Below are positions 36,349 through 45,339 of a stretch of 51,667 nt of DNA, piece by piece. Below the pieces are notes generated by a model that was given only the letters and a program-made list of their open reading frames with translations, was not told the origin of the DNA and searched no databases. Source of the stretch: Verrucomicrobiales bacterium. GTDB taxonomy: Bacteria; Verrucomicrobiota; Verrucomicrobiia; Limisphaerales; UBA9464. The DNA is taken from contig JAIYBC010000059.1 of NCBI GenBank assembly GCA_027488845.1, forward strand, positions 1 to 51,667, read 5' to 3'. The position numbers and the translations under genes were made by a program. Position 1 is the first letter of the stretch. Each line of letters begins with the position of its first letter.

Positions 36349-37872
36349 TCAACGGCGCACCGGGGCGTTCGTCGCGCCGGTCGACGCGCCGGTTGGGGCG
36401 CGGGGCGTGGGGCCGAGCCGGCGGGGTGCGTTGGTGGACGGCAGGGAGTTCGTCCTGCCGCCAGGCCCGGTCGGCGGACGCAGCTTCAGGTCGAGCGGCG
36501 CGACCGAGTCTTCGCTGGGCGTCACCGCCACGTCGCGGCCGATCCAATACGGCAGAAGAAGGTCGACACCGGGGTGCATCACCGGTTCGTCCTTCCCTCC
36601 CTGCAACAGGGTGCCGGACTCGGCCCATTGGAACGGGAACACCGGCCGCTTCCCGAGCGGTTGGGCATAGCGGGCGTGGTTGCGGCCATCCGCCTCGATC
36701 CGCTCCACCGCCGTGTCCCCGCTCAGGTCCCGCGCGGCCGACCACCTCGGCGGATCGGGATACTCGTAGAGGACACCCTGGATGACCGAACGTGCGGTGG
36801 AATCCACGGGAATGCGCTCGAAGGCGCTGAGGAAGGCCACGGCCGGCCAGGGGTTCAGGCCCGAACTGCTCCGCTGCCACATCTTGGTGATCCGGTCCTG
36901 GATGGCGATGCGGCGGGCCTGGTTGGTCTCGTTGCGGTTCAGGGCGAGGATGTTCACCAGGCGCGAGAAGGCCGGCCGGATGTCGCCATAGCGGGGGAAG
37001 CCGGTCTCGGGTACTTCCGCATCCTCCCGGAGCCGGATGAGTTCGGCGATCTGGTGGTCGTATTTCTCGGCGTAGGCCTTGGGATGGACCGTCGCCGCGG
37101 TCCGCAGCCAGGCCGTCACCAGCATCGGGTCGGCGAAGGTCACGTTTCCCTTCCCGTCGTCGAGGCGCCACCCATCCGTCTCCATGCGACCCACGACCTC
37201 GACGACCAGGTTGCTGATCTGCCCCCGCATCTTGGCGTCGCGGAGGTAGAACCAGGCGGTGGCGAGTCCCAGGTTCACCGCCGCGTAGTCGTCGCGGTTC
37301 GGTCCGCCCAGCCAGACCAGGTTCGCCTGGTCCCCTTCGCCCCGGAAGGCGAGGCGGCCGTAGCCCGGACGCTTCGGATCCTCTCCTCCGAACCGGCCGT
37401 AGACCGGCTTGTAGAGGTCGTCCGCAGCCCGCCCCGCAAACCGGGGAAGGACACCGGGACGTCCGGTGGAACGGGCTGCCCGCGTGAGCCCCTCCAGCAC
37501 GAGGCGGAGGTCGCCGAGGCTCCGGGATTCGTGGAGGACGGCCCAGCGGTAGGAACAGGCCGTGAGATAAAGTCCGGTCCAGGCGGCGCTGTTCTCCAAC
37601 GCCTCATAGGAGACGGGTTCCGGGGAATTGGTGGAAGCAAAGCGCAGGCTCACCACCATCCCGCCAGGCAGGTGCCTCTCGCGGAGACGTTCGTCGTAGG
37701 CTTCCGCCTTCTTCCGCAACTCCAGGAGCTGGTTCGTGGTCAGGTCTGTCCAACGTCCGGAAAAACGCTCGCGGGCGATCCCGGTGAGCACCCGCTCCTG
37801 GGACGGCGTGAGCTGGCCCGCCCACGCCGTGGCCGAGAGCCCGAGCAGGATCCAGAGGAGTCGGTGAAGCAT
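36349..37872 (-). CDS. secreted protein of unknown function, alpha-helical
   Basis: A 507-aa protein with a signal peptide (LLWILLGLSATAWA). The central part is rich in helices with many Arg/Trp/Tyr (LTACSYRWAVLHESRSLGDLRLVLEG, NLGLATAWFYLRDAKMRGQ) and may form an alpha/alpha toroid, as in glycan-processing lyases, but no catalytic motif can be assigned. A Pro/Thr-rich tail (RRLGPTPRAPTGASTGATN) follows. It ends 46 bases from the CehA-like gene. Its start (37872) is 65 bases past the trmB stop, so co-transcription with trmB is possible. Confidence 0.78.
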   Translation of the reverse strand: MLHRLLWILLGLSATAWAGQLTPSQERVLTGIARERFSGRWTDLTTNQLLELRKKAEAYDERLRERHLPGGMVVSLRFASTNSPEPVSYEALENSAAWTGLYLTACSYRWAVLHESRSLGDLRLVLEGLTRAARSTGRPGVLPRFAGRAADDLYKPVYGRFGGEDPKRPGYGRLAFRGEGDQANLVWLGGPNRDDYAAVNLGLATAWFYLRDAKMRGQISNLVVEVVGRMETDGWRLDDGKGNVTFADPMLVTAWLRTAATVHPKAYAEKYDHQIAELIRLREDAEVPETGFPRYGDIRPAFSRLVNILALNRNETNQARRIAIQDRITKMWQRSSSGLNPWPAVAFLSAFERIPVDSTARSVIQGVLYEYPDPPRWSAARDLSGDTAVERIEADGRNHARYAQPLGKRPVFPFQWAESGTLLQGGKDEPVMHPGVDLLLPYWIGRDVAVTPSEDSVAPLDLKLRPPTGPGGRTNSLPSTNAPRRLGPTPRAPTGASTGATNAPVRR

Positions 37873-37937
37873 CGGTCGCAGGATCGGAACGCGCCCGGCA
37901 CTGGGCAAGGGTTTTGCCGGTCCGGGACGCCCCGGGC

Positions 37938-38555
37938 TCATCGTGACGCCGCCCCTTCCGATCGGACCCAGACGGCATGGCGGGTCGGCTTGCCCTCGGC
38001 GTTGAACTGGGTCTCGAAATCCGTCTTCACCTCCAGCAGGTCCGCGGGCTCCACGCCCCGGACGAATCCCGCGGCCGCATCCAGCACCGTGGTCATCTGC
38101 TCGAAGTAGTCCGCGTCGTCGGTCCGGCAGAACAGGCTGCCGCCGGGGGCCAACGCCCGGGCCGCGAGCACGGCGAAGGCGCCGTTGACCAGGCGCCGGC
38201 GCAGATGCCGCTTCTTGGGCCACGGATCCGGGAAGTAGACGTGGATCGCCGACAGCGAGCCGGGCGGGATCATCCATTCCAGCAGGTAGGTCGCCTCCAG
38301 ACGCAGGCCGCGGATGTTCCGCAGGCCGAGCCGCGGGGCCTTGCGCTCGATCTTCCGGAGCCGCCCCAGGAGCCGCTCCACCGCCAGGAAGTTCACCCCG
38401 GGCCGACGTCCCGCGTACTGCAGCAGGAACGATCCGTCGCCGGATCCCAGCTCCAGTTCCACCGGACGGTCGTTGCCGAAGAGGGACGGGAAATCGAACC
38501 GGCGGAGGATGTCCGGACGGATCAGCAGGGACTCGGATGGGACGACGGAGGCCAT
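37938..38555 (-). CDS. trmB: tRNA (guanine-N7)-methyltransferase TrmB
   Basis: A 205-aa class I SAM-dependent methyltransferase with the GSGDGSFL motif for SAM binding near residue 38 and the TrmB signature VYFPDPWPKKRH. It makes m7G46 in many tRNAs. The usual C-terminal VKTDFETQFNAEGKP motif is also present. Its length matches the family, and the ATG at 38555 is the first start giving the expected N-terminus. Another tRNA modification gene (tadA) lies far away in the window. Confidence 0.93.
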   Translation of the reverse strand: MASVVPSESLLIRPDILRRFDFPSLFGNDRPVELELGSGDGSFLLQYAGRRPGVNFLAVERLLGRLRKIERKAPRLGLRNIRGLRLEATYLLEWMIPPGSLSAIHVYFPDPWPKKRHLRRRLVNGAFAVLAARALAPGGSLFCRTDDADYFEQMTTVLDAAAGFVRGVEPADLLEVKTDFETQFNAEGKPTRHAVWVRSEGAASR

Positions 38556-38688
38556 GAACGACGGGAACAGTAGGTCCGAGGCGGACGGAAGGGAACCCGC
38601 GAGACGGCCGCGGGGCGGCGGCGCGGCGGGAGGAACCGGCGCGCCTCCGGTTGCCAAGGGCCCCGGCGCACGGGATGTTCCCCGCGCC

Positions 38689-39819
38689 ATGCTGCGAACC
38701 GTCCTCCGGATCCTGGCCTTGATCCCGTTCCTCGCCTGCCTGCCGCACGCGGCCGCGGCGACGCCGTCGGAGTGGCCGATGTTCCGCGGCGATCCCGCGT
38801 TGACCGGCCGCACCGAGGCCAAGGTGCCGTCCACGCCGAACCTCGCCTGGAAGTTCCAGACCGGCGGACCCGTCGCCTCCTCCGCGGCGATCCTCGGCGA
38901 CCGCGTGTTCATCGGTTCCGCCGACTCCAATGTCGTCTGCCTGTCCCTCGTCGACGGCCGGAAGCTGTGGTCGTTCCGCGCCTCGGGCCCGATCGAGGCC
39001 TCGCCGCTGGTCCTCGACGGACGCGTGTTCATCGGGGACGTGAACACCAACTTCTACTGCCTCGACGCCACGACGGGATCCCCGGTCTGGAGCCGGGGCT
39101 TCGACGACAAGATCAAGAGCAGCGCCACCTGGATCGCGGCCCCGGACGGCAAGTCGCGCAACGTGCTGGTCGGTGGCTACGACTTCCGGCTCTACAGCTT
39201 CGACGCGGCCACCGGGCGTTCGAACTGGGTCTACGAGACCGGCAACTACATCAACGGCTCCGCGGCGGTGTCGGGCGGCCTGACCGCGTTCGGCGGCTGC
39301 GACGCCCTGATCCACGTGGTCGACGTGGTCAACGGCAAGAAGCTCCGCGAGGTCGAGGCCGGCGCCTACATCGCCGCTTCGGGCGCCATGTCCGGCGGAC
39401 GCCTCTACGTCGGCCACTATGAGAACGAGCTGCTCTGCGTCGACGTGGAGAAGGGCGCGGTCGTGTGGCGCTACCGCGACCGGGCGTTCCCGTTCATGTC
39501 CTCGCCGGCGCTGACCGCGGACCGGGTTCTGGTCGGCAGCCGCGACAAACGGCTGCACTGCGTGAACCGCGAGGACGGCAAGGCGGTTTGGACCTTCCAG
39601 ACCCGCGGCAAGGTCGAGAGCTCGCCGGTGGTCGCCGGCGAACACGTCGTGGTGGGCAGCGACGACGGACGCCTCTACGTGGTGTCGCTGAAGGACGGCA
39701 AGGAACTGTGGAACCACGAGATCGGCCAGCCGATCCAGAGTTCCCCCGCCGTGGTGGACGGACACATCGTCGTGGGTTGCGACGACGGCTTCGTGTACTG
39801 CTTCGCGGCGAAGCGGTGA
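38689..39819 (+). CDS. secreted eight-blade PQQ-like beta-propeller
   Basis: A 376-aa protein with a signal peptide (LRILALIPFLACLPHAAAA). Eight W-motif blades are visible, from LAWKFQTGGPVASSAA through KLWSFRASG, SNWVYETGN and AVWTFQTRG to ELWNHEIGQ. The architecture is that of PQQ-binding quinoprotein-like repeats, but the residues that bind PQQ and Ca are not obvious, so it may be a BamB-like or structural propeller. Divergent from trmB. No neighbour gives it a pathway. Confidence 0.88.
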   Translation: MLRTVLRILALIPFLACLPHAAAATPSEWPMFRGDPALTGRTEAKVPSTPNLAWKFQTGGPVASSAAILGDRVFIGSADSNVVCLSLVDGRKLWSFRASGPIEASPLVLDGRVFIGDVNTNFYCLDATTGSPVWSRGFDDKIKSSATWIAAPDGKSRNVLVGGYDFRLYSFDAATGRSNWVYETGNYINGSAAVSGGLTAFGGCDALIHVVDVVNGKKLREVEAGAYIAASGAMSGGRLYVGHYENELLCVDVEKGAVVWRYRDRAFPFMSSPALTADRVLVGSRDKRLHCVNREDGKAVWTFQTRGKVESSPVVAGEHVVVGSDDGRLYVVSLKDGKELWNHEIGQPIQSSPAVVDGHIVVGCDDGFVYCFAAKR

Positions 39820-39923
39820 GGAGCCCTTCCACCGAGACACGGAGGCCAAGGCGTGCCGGCCGGGGATCCCCTCGGCTACGGCCCCGACCTCCTCGACCTC
39901 CGTGCCTTCGTGGCCATCCGGCC

Positions 39924-42900
39924 TTACGGCTCCCGGCGGCGCAGGCGGAAGAAGCGCTGGGCCGCGTCGGCGGGCACTTCGAGCGACAGCACGTTGGTCC
40001 CCACGGGCTGCCACGCCCGGAAGTCGTCCGAGGATTCCAAGAAGTCCGGGGATTCCTGGAATCCCATCCCGGCTTCCAGCCGCAAGGATCCCGGCGCGGA
40101 ACCGCGGGCCAGCCACAGGCGGGGTTCCGGGACCTGCGCCCGTAGTTGGACCAGCCGATAGGTGGTTGGGCTGCCGGCGAGGAGGTCGCCGCGCCGATTG
40201 ACGCCGGCAACCCGCAGGTAGCCGCCGAAGAGCCGCGAATCGCCGGAGAGGCCCCGGAGCGGATCGACCACCTCGCCGGCGACCCACAGGGCCGGAGCGC
40301 CCCCGAGCTGGCCGCCGATGACGCCGTCCGCGCTGATCGCGAACGCGCCACCACCCGCTTCGCCACCGGAGAGCGTCTCCTGCACGCCATTCCGCCAGAC
40401 CATCGGCTTTTCATCGGCCTCGCCCACGATCACCCCGGAAGGATCCACCGCATGGGCGGCGCCGCCGACCGCCTCGGTGGTCAGCCATTCGAGAACCCCT
40501 TGGCGCCAGGCCACCGCCTGGGGCCGTCCCAAACGGTCGACCACGGAACCCACGACCAGTCCCGCGTCGTTGACGCCTCGGGCGCTTCCCTCGAGTCCTT
40601 CACCGATCGGCAGCAGCGTCATCGTTCCATTGGCCCACAGGAAGGGGCGGGCAACTCCCTCGGGAAGGAGCACGGTGCCGACCACCTGTTCCGACGCGTT
40701 GATGGCCAGCGCGGCACCCTGGATGTTGGTCAGCTGGACCGGACCGGAGTCGCGGAACAGGGTTGGGATCCCACGCAGGCTGCCGACGGCGGTTCCAGAA
40801 GCGTTCAACGCAAACGCTTCACCCGGCCCGTCGTTCTCCGCGACCAGGGCGATCACCCGGCCCTGCTCGATCCGGATGGGAATCCGCCCGACAGAATCCT
40901 GCCGGCGGAAACCGGCGACGACGCCCGCCTCGTTGAGGGCGCGGAGCATGATGTCCGGCCCGAAGTTCGAGGTCCAACGCGAGGGCGACTCGACGCGGAA
41001 GGTCACGTTGGTCTCGGCGGACTGGCCGACGCGGTCCTGGACCCGGAGCCGGAAGGTGTGGGTCCCGGCCTGGAGGAATTCCATCGGCCCGGTGGTGGCG
41101 GAACCCAAGCCGGGTCCCGAACGCACGGGACGCCCGTCGGAATCCGTCCAGCGCCAAGAGCCCAGGATGCCGCCGGTGTCGGAAACCGAGGCGACCACCG
41201 TGACGGTGACCGGGGCGACGAGGACGCCGCCGCGGGCCGACACCGTGATGGCGCCGATGACGGGAGGCGTGTCCCCGACGGGCACCGGCACCCGGACGTT
41301 CACCGGAGCCGAGTCGGCCGGCAGGAAACCGTCCACCCAGACCCGGACCATGAGGTCGTGGTCGCCGACGAGCGGGGCGGGCCAGCGGATCACACGGGCG
41401 CCGGCGGCGGTGTTGGTCGCCACCGGAACGCCATCCACATGGAGGACCGCGCGGACCGCGGTGCGGTTGGTGTTGTCGATGAAGTAGAAGACGTCGGTGG
41501 CGCGCAGGGCCACGATGGAAGAGCCGGCGGACGGGAAGTCGATGGCGACGGCGAAGTCGGCCGGCGGCGGCGGGAAGTACTCGAGAGCACCGATGTCGCC
41601 ACGGCCGCCGGCATCCAATCGGCCGGCGAGGTCACGCAGCTCAGAAGGAAGGACAGCGGCGACCGCCGAGTCCCGCGCAGGGGAGCCCGCGGTCAGGCGG
41701 AAGTCTCCAACGGCCGCGTTCACGAAGAGCGGATCGGCTCGGAGCCAACCGTTCGTCGGGGATCCCGCGAAGGCGGTGGCGTTCCAGAACAGATTGCCGG
41801 AGGCCTCGGTCGCTACCGGAATCGTTCCCAGCGCCGAAGTGTTGCCGGTTCCCACGAAGAGGCTGTTGGCGATGACCGAGGTGGGAACGGATGGGAGCCG
41901 CAGCACACCGCCGCCGATCGGGACCGGGTTGGCGTGGAAGGTCACATGCCGCAGGTCCAAGCCTCCGGAGCCCTCCTGAGAGGCGATCGCCGCCATCGCG
42001 GAACCCGCGGTGATTCCCGTGGAGGTGTTGGTGGCGAAGGCGGCGTTCTCGATCCGAAGACGGCCTTTGCCGGAATGGAAGATCGCACCGCCGGCAATGG
42101 TGCCGGCTCCGGCGATGTTGGTCGCGGTGTTGCGGAGGAAGAACGTCTCTCCGACCCGTCCGCCACCCAGGACGCTGAGGCCACCCGCGGGACGTCCCCG
42201 TCCGTCCACGACCCGGAATCCGGAGAACTCGGTCGCAACGCCCTCGCCGCGGAGGAGGATCAACGGACCGCCATCCAGCCCGGTGGGCGGAGGGGCGATG
42301 GTGGTCGGCTGGAGGCCCCAGTCCCGCTCCTCGCGGCGTGTCTCGGCGCCGGTGAAGCCGCCGTAGAGCCGGACGCCCTCGCCGGAACGGACGAACCCGG
42401 CATGGGAGCCACCCTGGACCCAGACCTCGCCGCCGCCCAGGCCGAGGGAATCGACGGCGGCCTGGATCGTGCGCTTGGCGGTGGACCAACCGAGGCCGTC
42501 CGCCGCGTCGTCGCCGTCCACGCGGACACGCACCACCGGGACGGCCGGCGTCGGGCCGACGGGATCGAACTCGAAGGCCCCGATGTCGACGCGTTCCCCG
42601 ATGAGGCGTGGGCGGCCTTCGAGGTCCGTGCGGCCCGCTTCCGCCGAAGTGTCGGGGGCACCGGCGTCCCGGAGCGGCGAGTTCGCGGCCAGCCTGGGGA
42701 AGGCGCCCGGACCCGCGAAGCCGGGATCCGCCACGACGTTCGAGAGGCCGGCCGGGAACGTGTCGTCGCGGTTGGCGAACGCGACGTTGTGGGAGACCTC
42801 CAGCGGGGTGTTCTGCAGGATCTCCTTGGCCACCGTGCCATGGTTGAAGGCGAAGAGGTTGTTCCGGGCGACCAGCGGACGGGATGGGGTTCCGAAAACG

Positions 42901-45005
42901 CCACGGTAGACCAGGACCGAGGCGCGCGGCAGGGATCCGGCGATGGGAGAGCCGTTACCGAGGGACTGGTTGTCCAGGAAGGTGTTGTTCTCGACATAGG
43001 TGGTCTCCGAGGACGGGTGCAGGGCGACGGCCGAACCGGAGAAGGTGCTCGCGGCGACCCGGTTGGTGTTCGCGACGAAGAGGTTGTCGCGGACCGTTGC
43101 GGAGGCCGCCACCAGGAGGAGCGCCCCACCGCTTCCCTGGCGCGCATCCAGGCTGCCGCCGCCGGTGGGCACCGTCACGGCGACCGAGTTCCGCTCGAAA
43201 CGGTTGCCGACGATCCAGGCGTTTCCGCCCTCGACGTAGACCGCTCCGCCGCCCGAGATCGCGCCGACGCCCGCGAAGCGCGGGGCCGGACCCTCGACCC
43301 GGTTCTCCTCGAAGCGATTGCCCACGATCCGAAGCGAAGCCGCCCTCAGCGCCCCTCCCGCCGAGGTCGAAAAGCCGCGACGGAAGGTGAGTCCGGAGAC
43401 GGTCTGCAAGGCTGTCCGGGAGCCGGCCGAAAGGGTCGGCACGGAATGGAACAGGATGGTGTCCGCCCCACCGCCATCGAGGACGGACCGGTTCCGATCG
43501 GGGTTCGGCTCGTCGGATCCGGAGGCGAATCCGCCGGCCAGGTCGACGCCATAGCCGAGGACCAGGGAGCGCTCGGGATAGAGCCCCGATTCCACCTCGA
43601 CCCGACCGCCTTCCCGGGCCGCTGCGCGCAGCGCCGCGTCGACCGTGCGGAAGGGGCGTGAGGGATCGTTCCCGTCGTTGAAGTCGTCGCCGGTCGTGGA
43701 GACGCGGAAACGGCGCCGCGGCATCGCCGTGGCCAGGGCCGGTCCATGCTCGAAGGCGCCCGGATCGGGCGCGGCTCCCTGGACGCGGGGCTGGCCAAGG
43801 AAGTCGGTGTCGCCGGCGTCGGCATCCGTTTCGGAGGAGTCGACCGCCCCGGGGACGTCCCGGAACCAGGCCCGACCGAAGGTGGGTTCGCCGACGAACG
43901 CCGAGGCCGGGACGACGCGGTTGCCCTGGAAACCTGTCACCGGCTGCGGCGACTCTGCGGCGGTGGAAACCTCACGGGTCCATACGTTGTCGGACAACTG
44001 GCCCCGGGAACCGACCATCGGATCCGCGTCGGCGAGGGCGAAGACGTTGTGTGCCACGCGGCCCCCGAGTCCGCGGAGCCGGATCGGTGGACCGTACCGA
44101 ACCACCACGGTGTTGTGGAGGAACGCCGGGGACGCGTCGGTGTCGGCGTACAGCGCCGATCCGCCGGAGAGGTCCGCGGTCGCCGGAAGGTTCGGCGACG
44201 ACGACGATGCGTCGGTGAAGAGGTTGTTCCGGATCAGCGGCGCCGAGGTCCCCAAGGCCGAGATCCCCGCGCCATGGCTGGCGGAGTTGCCGGCGAACCA
44301 GTTCCGCTCGATCCGCGGCGAGCTGTTTTCGAGGAGGACCAGGCCGTACTCGTTCTCGGCGGCCGGGGGATGGACGAAGTTGCCGAAGAGCCGGCAGTCC
44401 TGGATCCGGCCGCCGCCGCGACGGAGACGGATCAAAGCCGCCTCGCCCGCCGTGGCGACGTTGGCGCGGAGACCGTCGACGACCACGTCGGAGTCGACGA
44501 ACTCGAACACCCCGACAGGCTCCGACGGAAATGCGCCGATCCCGTTGCCAGGAAGGAGGAGTTCGACATCCACCAATCGGGGCACGGCGTTGGTTGCGGC
44601 CAGGACCGTCCCGCGGTTGCGGGTTCCGCGGAACCGGAAGCCGTCGAGCGTCGCCACCGAGGTGCCGGGAAGGAAGACGACCGTCGGGGATTGCGTCGGC
44701 GCAAAGGCCAGTTCGGTGGCGTTGAGCCGGGCATTCCGTTGAGTGGCGGCGGTCTCGTCGCCACGGAAACCGCCGAGAACGGTCACGCCGGCCGGGATTC
44801 GGATCGGGCCGGCGTGGCGCCCCCGTGCAACCCATACTTCGTCGCCGGCGACCGCCGAGGAGAGCACCTCGGCGAGCGGGGCGGCAGCCGTGGCCCAGGA
44901 GCCTTCCGTTGCGATGGAACCCGGCGCCACCACCCGATGGGTCGCGGCGCGGGAACCCACGATGGAAACCAGGATCGACGCGGCGAGAAGCGCGGATCGT
45001 GTCAT
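39924..45005 (-). CDS. giant secreted right-handed beta-helix/HAF-repeat protein
   Basis: A 1693-aa surface or secreted protein with a short signal (LLAASILVSIVGSRAA). The first 1150 or so residues are a parallel beta-helix (repeated NRFEENRV, NNLFAFNHG, ARNNLF units). Ig-like strands follow to about 1390. Four or more HAF-type repeats come next (AFALNASGTAVGSL, ALAINASEQVVGTV, ARGVNDAGLVVGSV). The last 55 residues (FLESSDDFRAW, RFFRLRRREP) are the shared C-terminal module. It probably binds or cleaves polysaccharide, but no lyase residues are assigned. ATG 45005 is preferred over starts further upstream, which lie in a structured leader. Confidence 0.8.
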   Translation of the reverse strand: MTRSALLAASILVSIVGSRAATHRVVAPGSIATEGSWATAAAPLAEVLSSAVAGDEVWVARGRHAGPIRIPAGVTVLGGFRGDETAATQRNARLNATELAFAPTQSPTVVFLPGTSVATLDGFRFRGTRNRGTVLAATNAVPRLVDVELLLPGNGIGAFPSEPVGVFEFVDSDVVVDGLRANVATAGEAALIRLRRGGGRIQDCRLFGNFVHPPAAENEYGLVLLENSSPRIERNWFAGNSASHGAGISALGTSAPLIRNNLFTDASSSSPNLPATADLSGGSALYADTDASPAFLHNTVVVRYGPPIRLRGLGGRVAHNVFALADADPMVGSRGQLSDNVWTREVSTAAESPQPVTGFQGNRVVPASAFVGEPTFGRAWFRDVPGAVDSSETDADAGDTDFLGQPRVQGAAPDPGAFEHGPALATAMPRRRFRVSTTGDDFNDGNDPSRPFRTVDAALRAAAREGGRVEVESGLYPERSLVLGYGVDLAGGFASGSDEPNPDRNRSVLDGGGADTILFHSVPTLSAGSRTALQTVSGLTFRRGFSTSAGGALRAASLRIVGNRFEENRVEGPAPRFAGVGAISGGGAVYVEGGNAWIVGNRFERNSVAVTVPTGGGSLDARQGSGGALLLVAASATVRDNLFVANTNRVAASTFSGSAVALHPSSETTYVENNTFLDNQSLGNGSPIAGSLPRASVLVYRGVFGTPSRPLVARNNLFAFNHGTVAKEILQNTPLEVSHNVAFANRDDTFPAGLSNVVADPGFAGPGAFPRLAANSPLRDAGAPDTSAEAGRTDLEGRPRLIGERVDIGAFEFDPVGPTPAVPVVRVRVDGDDAADGLGWSTAKRTIQAAVDSLGLGGGEVWVQGGSHAGFVRSGEGVRLYGGFTGAETRREERDWGLQPTTIAPPPTGLDGGPLILLRGEGVATEFSGFRVVDGRGRPAGGLSVLGGGRVGETFFLRNTATNIAGAGTIAGGAIFHSGKGRLRIENAAFATNTSTGITAGSAMAAIASQEGSGGLDLRHVTFHANPVPIGGGVLRLPSVPTSVIANSLFVGTGNTSALGTIPVATEASGNLFWNATAFAGSPTNGWLRADPLFVNAAVGDFRLTAGSPARDSAVAAVLPSELRDLAGRLDAGGRGDIGALEYFPPPPADFAVAIDFPSAGSSIVALRATDVFYFIDNTNRTAVRAVLHVDGVPVATNTAAGARVIRWPAPLVGDHDLMVRVWVDGFLPADSAPVNVRVPVPVGDTPPVIGAITVSARGGVLVAPVTVTVVASVSDTGGILGSWRWTDSDGRPVRSGPGLGSATTGPMEFLQAGTHTFRLRVQDRVGQSAETNVTFRVESPSRWTSNFGPDIMLRALNEAGVVAGFRRQDSVGRIPIRIEQGRVIALVAENDGPGEAFALNASGTAVGSLRGIPTLFRDSGPVQLTNIQGAALAINASEQVVGTVLLPEGVARPFLWANGTMTLLPIGEGLEGSARGVNDAGLVVGSVVDRLGRPQAVAWRQGVLEWLTTEAVGGAAHAVDPSGVIVGEADEKPMVWRNGVQETLSGGEAGGGAFAISADGVIGGQLGGAPALWVAGEVVDPLRGLSGDSRLFGGYLRVAGVNRRGDLLAGSPTTYRLVQLRAQVPEPRLWLARGSAPGSLRLEAGMGFQESPDFLESSDDFRAWQPVGTNVLSLEVPADAAQRFFRLRRREP

Positions 45006-45339
45006 GGATGATCCCAACCAACCGGGAATTGCGGCCCGGCCTGGCAACCGATGTCGTCCACGACATTCCGGGCTACCCGGCAGGGAGGGTTCCCGAGGGG
45101 GAACCGGGCGTTCCACATCGGATGCGGAAACGGCGGATGGCGCTTCTTGGCAGCCGAACACAGGACGGTTCGGCATCAGGACACGAATCGGGAGATTCAT
45201 GGTTTTCGGGGGGAATGCGAAAACTTTGTTTCATATTGTAAATCATGTCAAGTTGCAGCGTGTAAACAATAGCGGGCGATGATGGGTTGGACGGCCTTCG
45301 GGCTTGCGGAGGCGGGTGCTGGGCGGGTTCCGTGGGGCC
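45006..45339. promoter_or_regulatory. divergent regulatory region between the beta-helix and transporter genes
   Basis: The 334-bp gap has an AT-rich core (45203-45275). A perfect TTGACA is on the minus strand (complement of 45246-45251), with a weak -10 CAAAGT (complement of 45223-45228) 17 bases on; it would feed the beta-helix gene. GCCCGG (45034-45039) pairs with CCGGGC (45068-45073) around an inner ATGTCGT/ACGACAT hairpin (45051-45066), close to the beta-helix start. No equally good promoter is seen for the plus strand. Confidence 0.5.

Noticed and set aside
40146-43661. 1171-codon open frame on the plus strand
   Set aside because: Antisense shadow of the beta-helix gene, with no start signals or domain motifs.
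39924-45200. Longer start of the beta-helix protein (ORF to 45200)
   Set aside because: The extra 65 residues have no signal peptide features and overlap a structured leader; the signal peptide begins at 45005.
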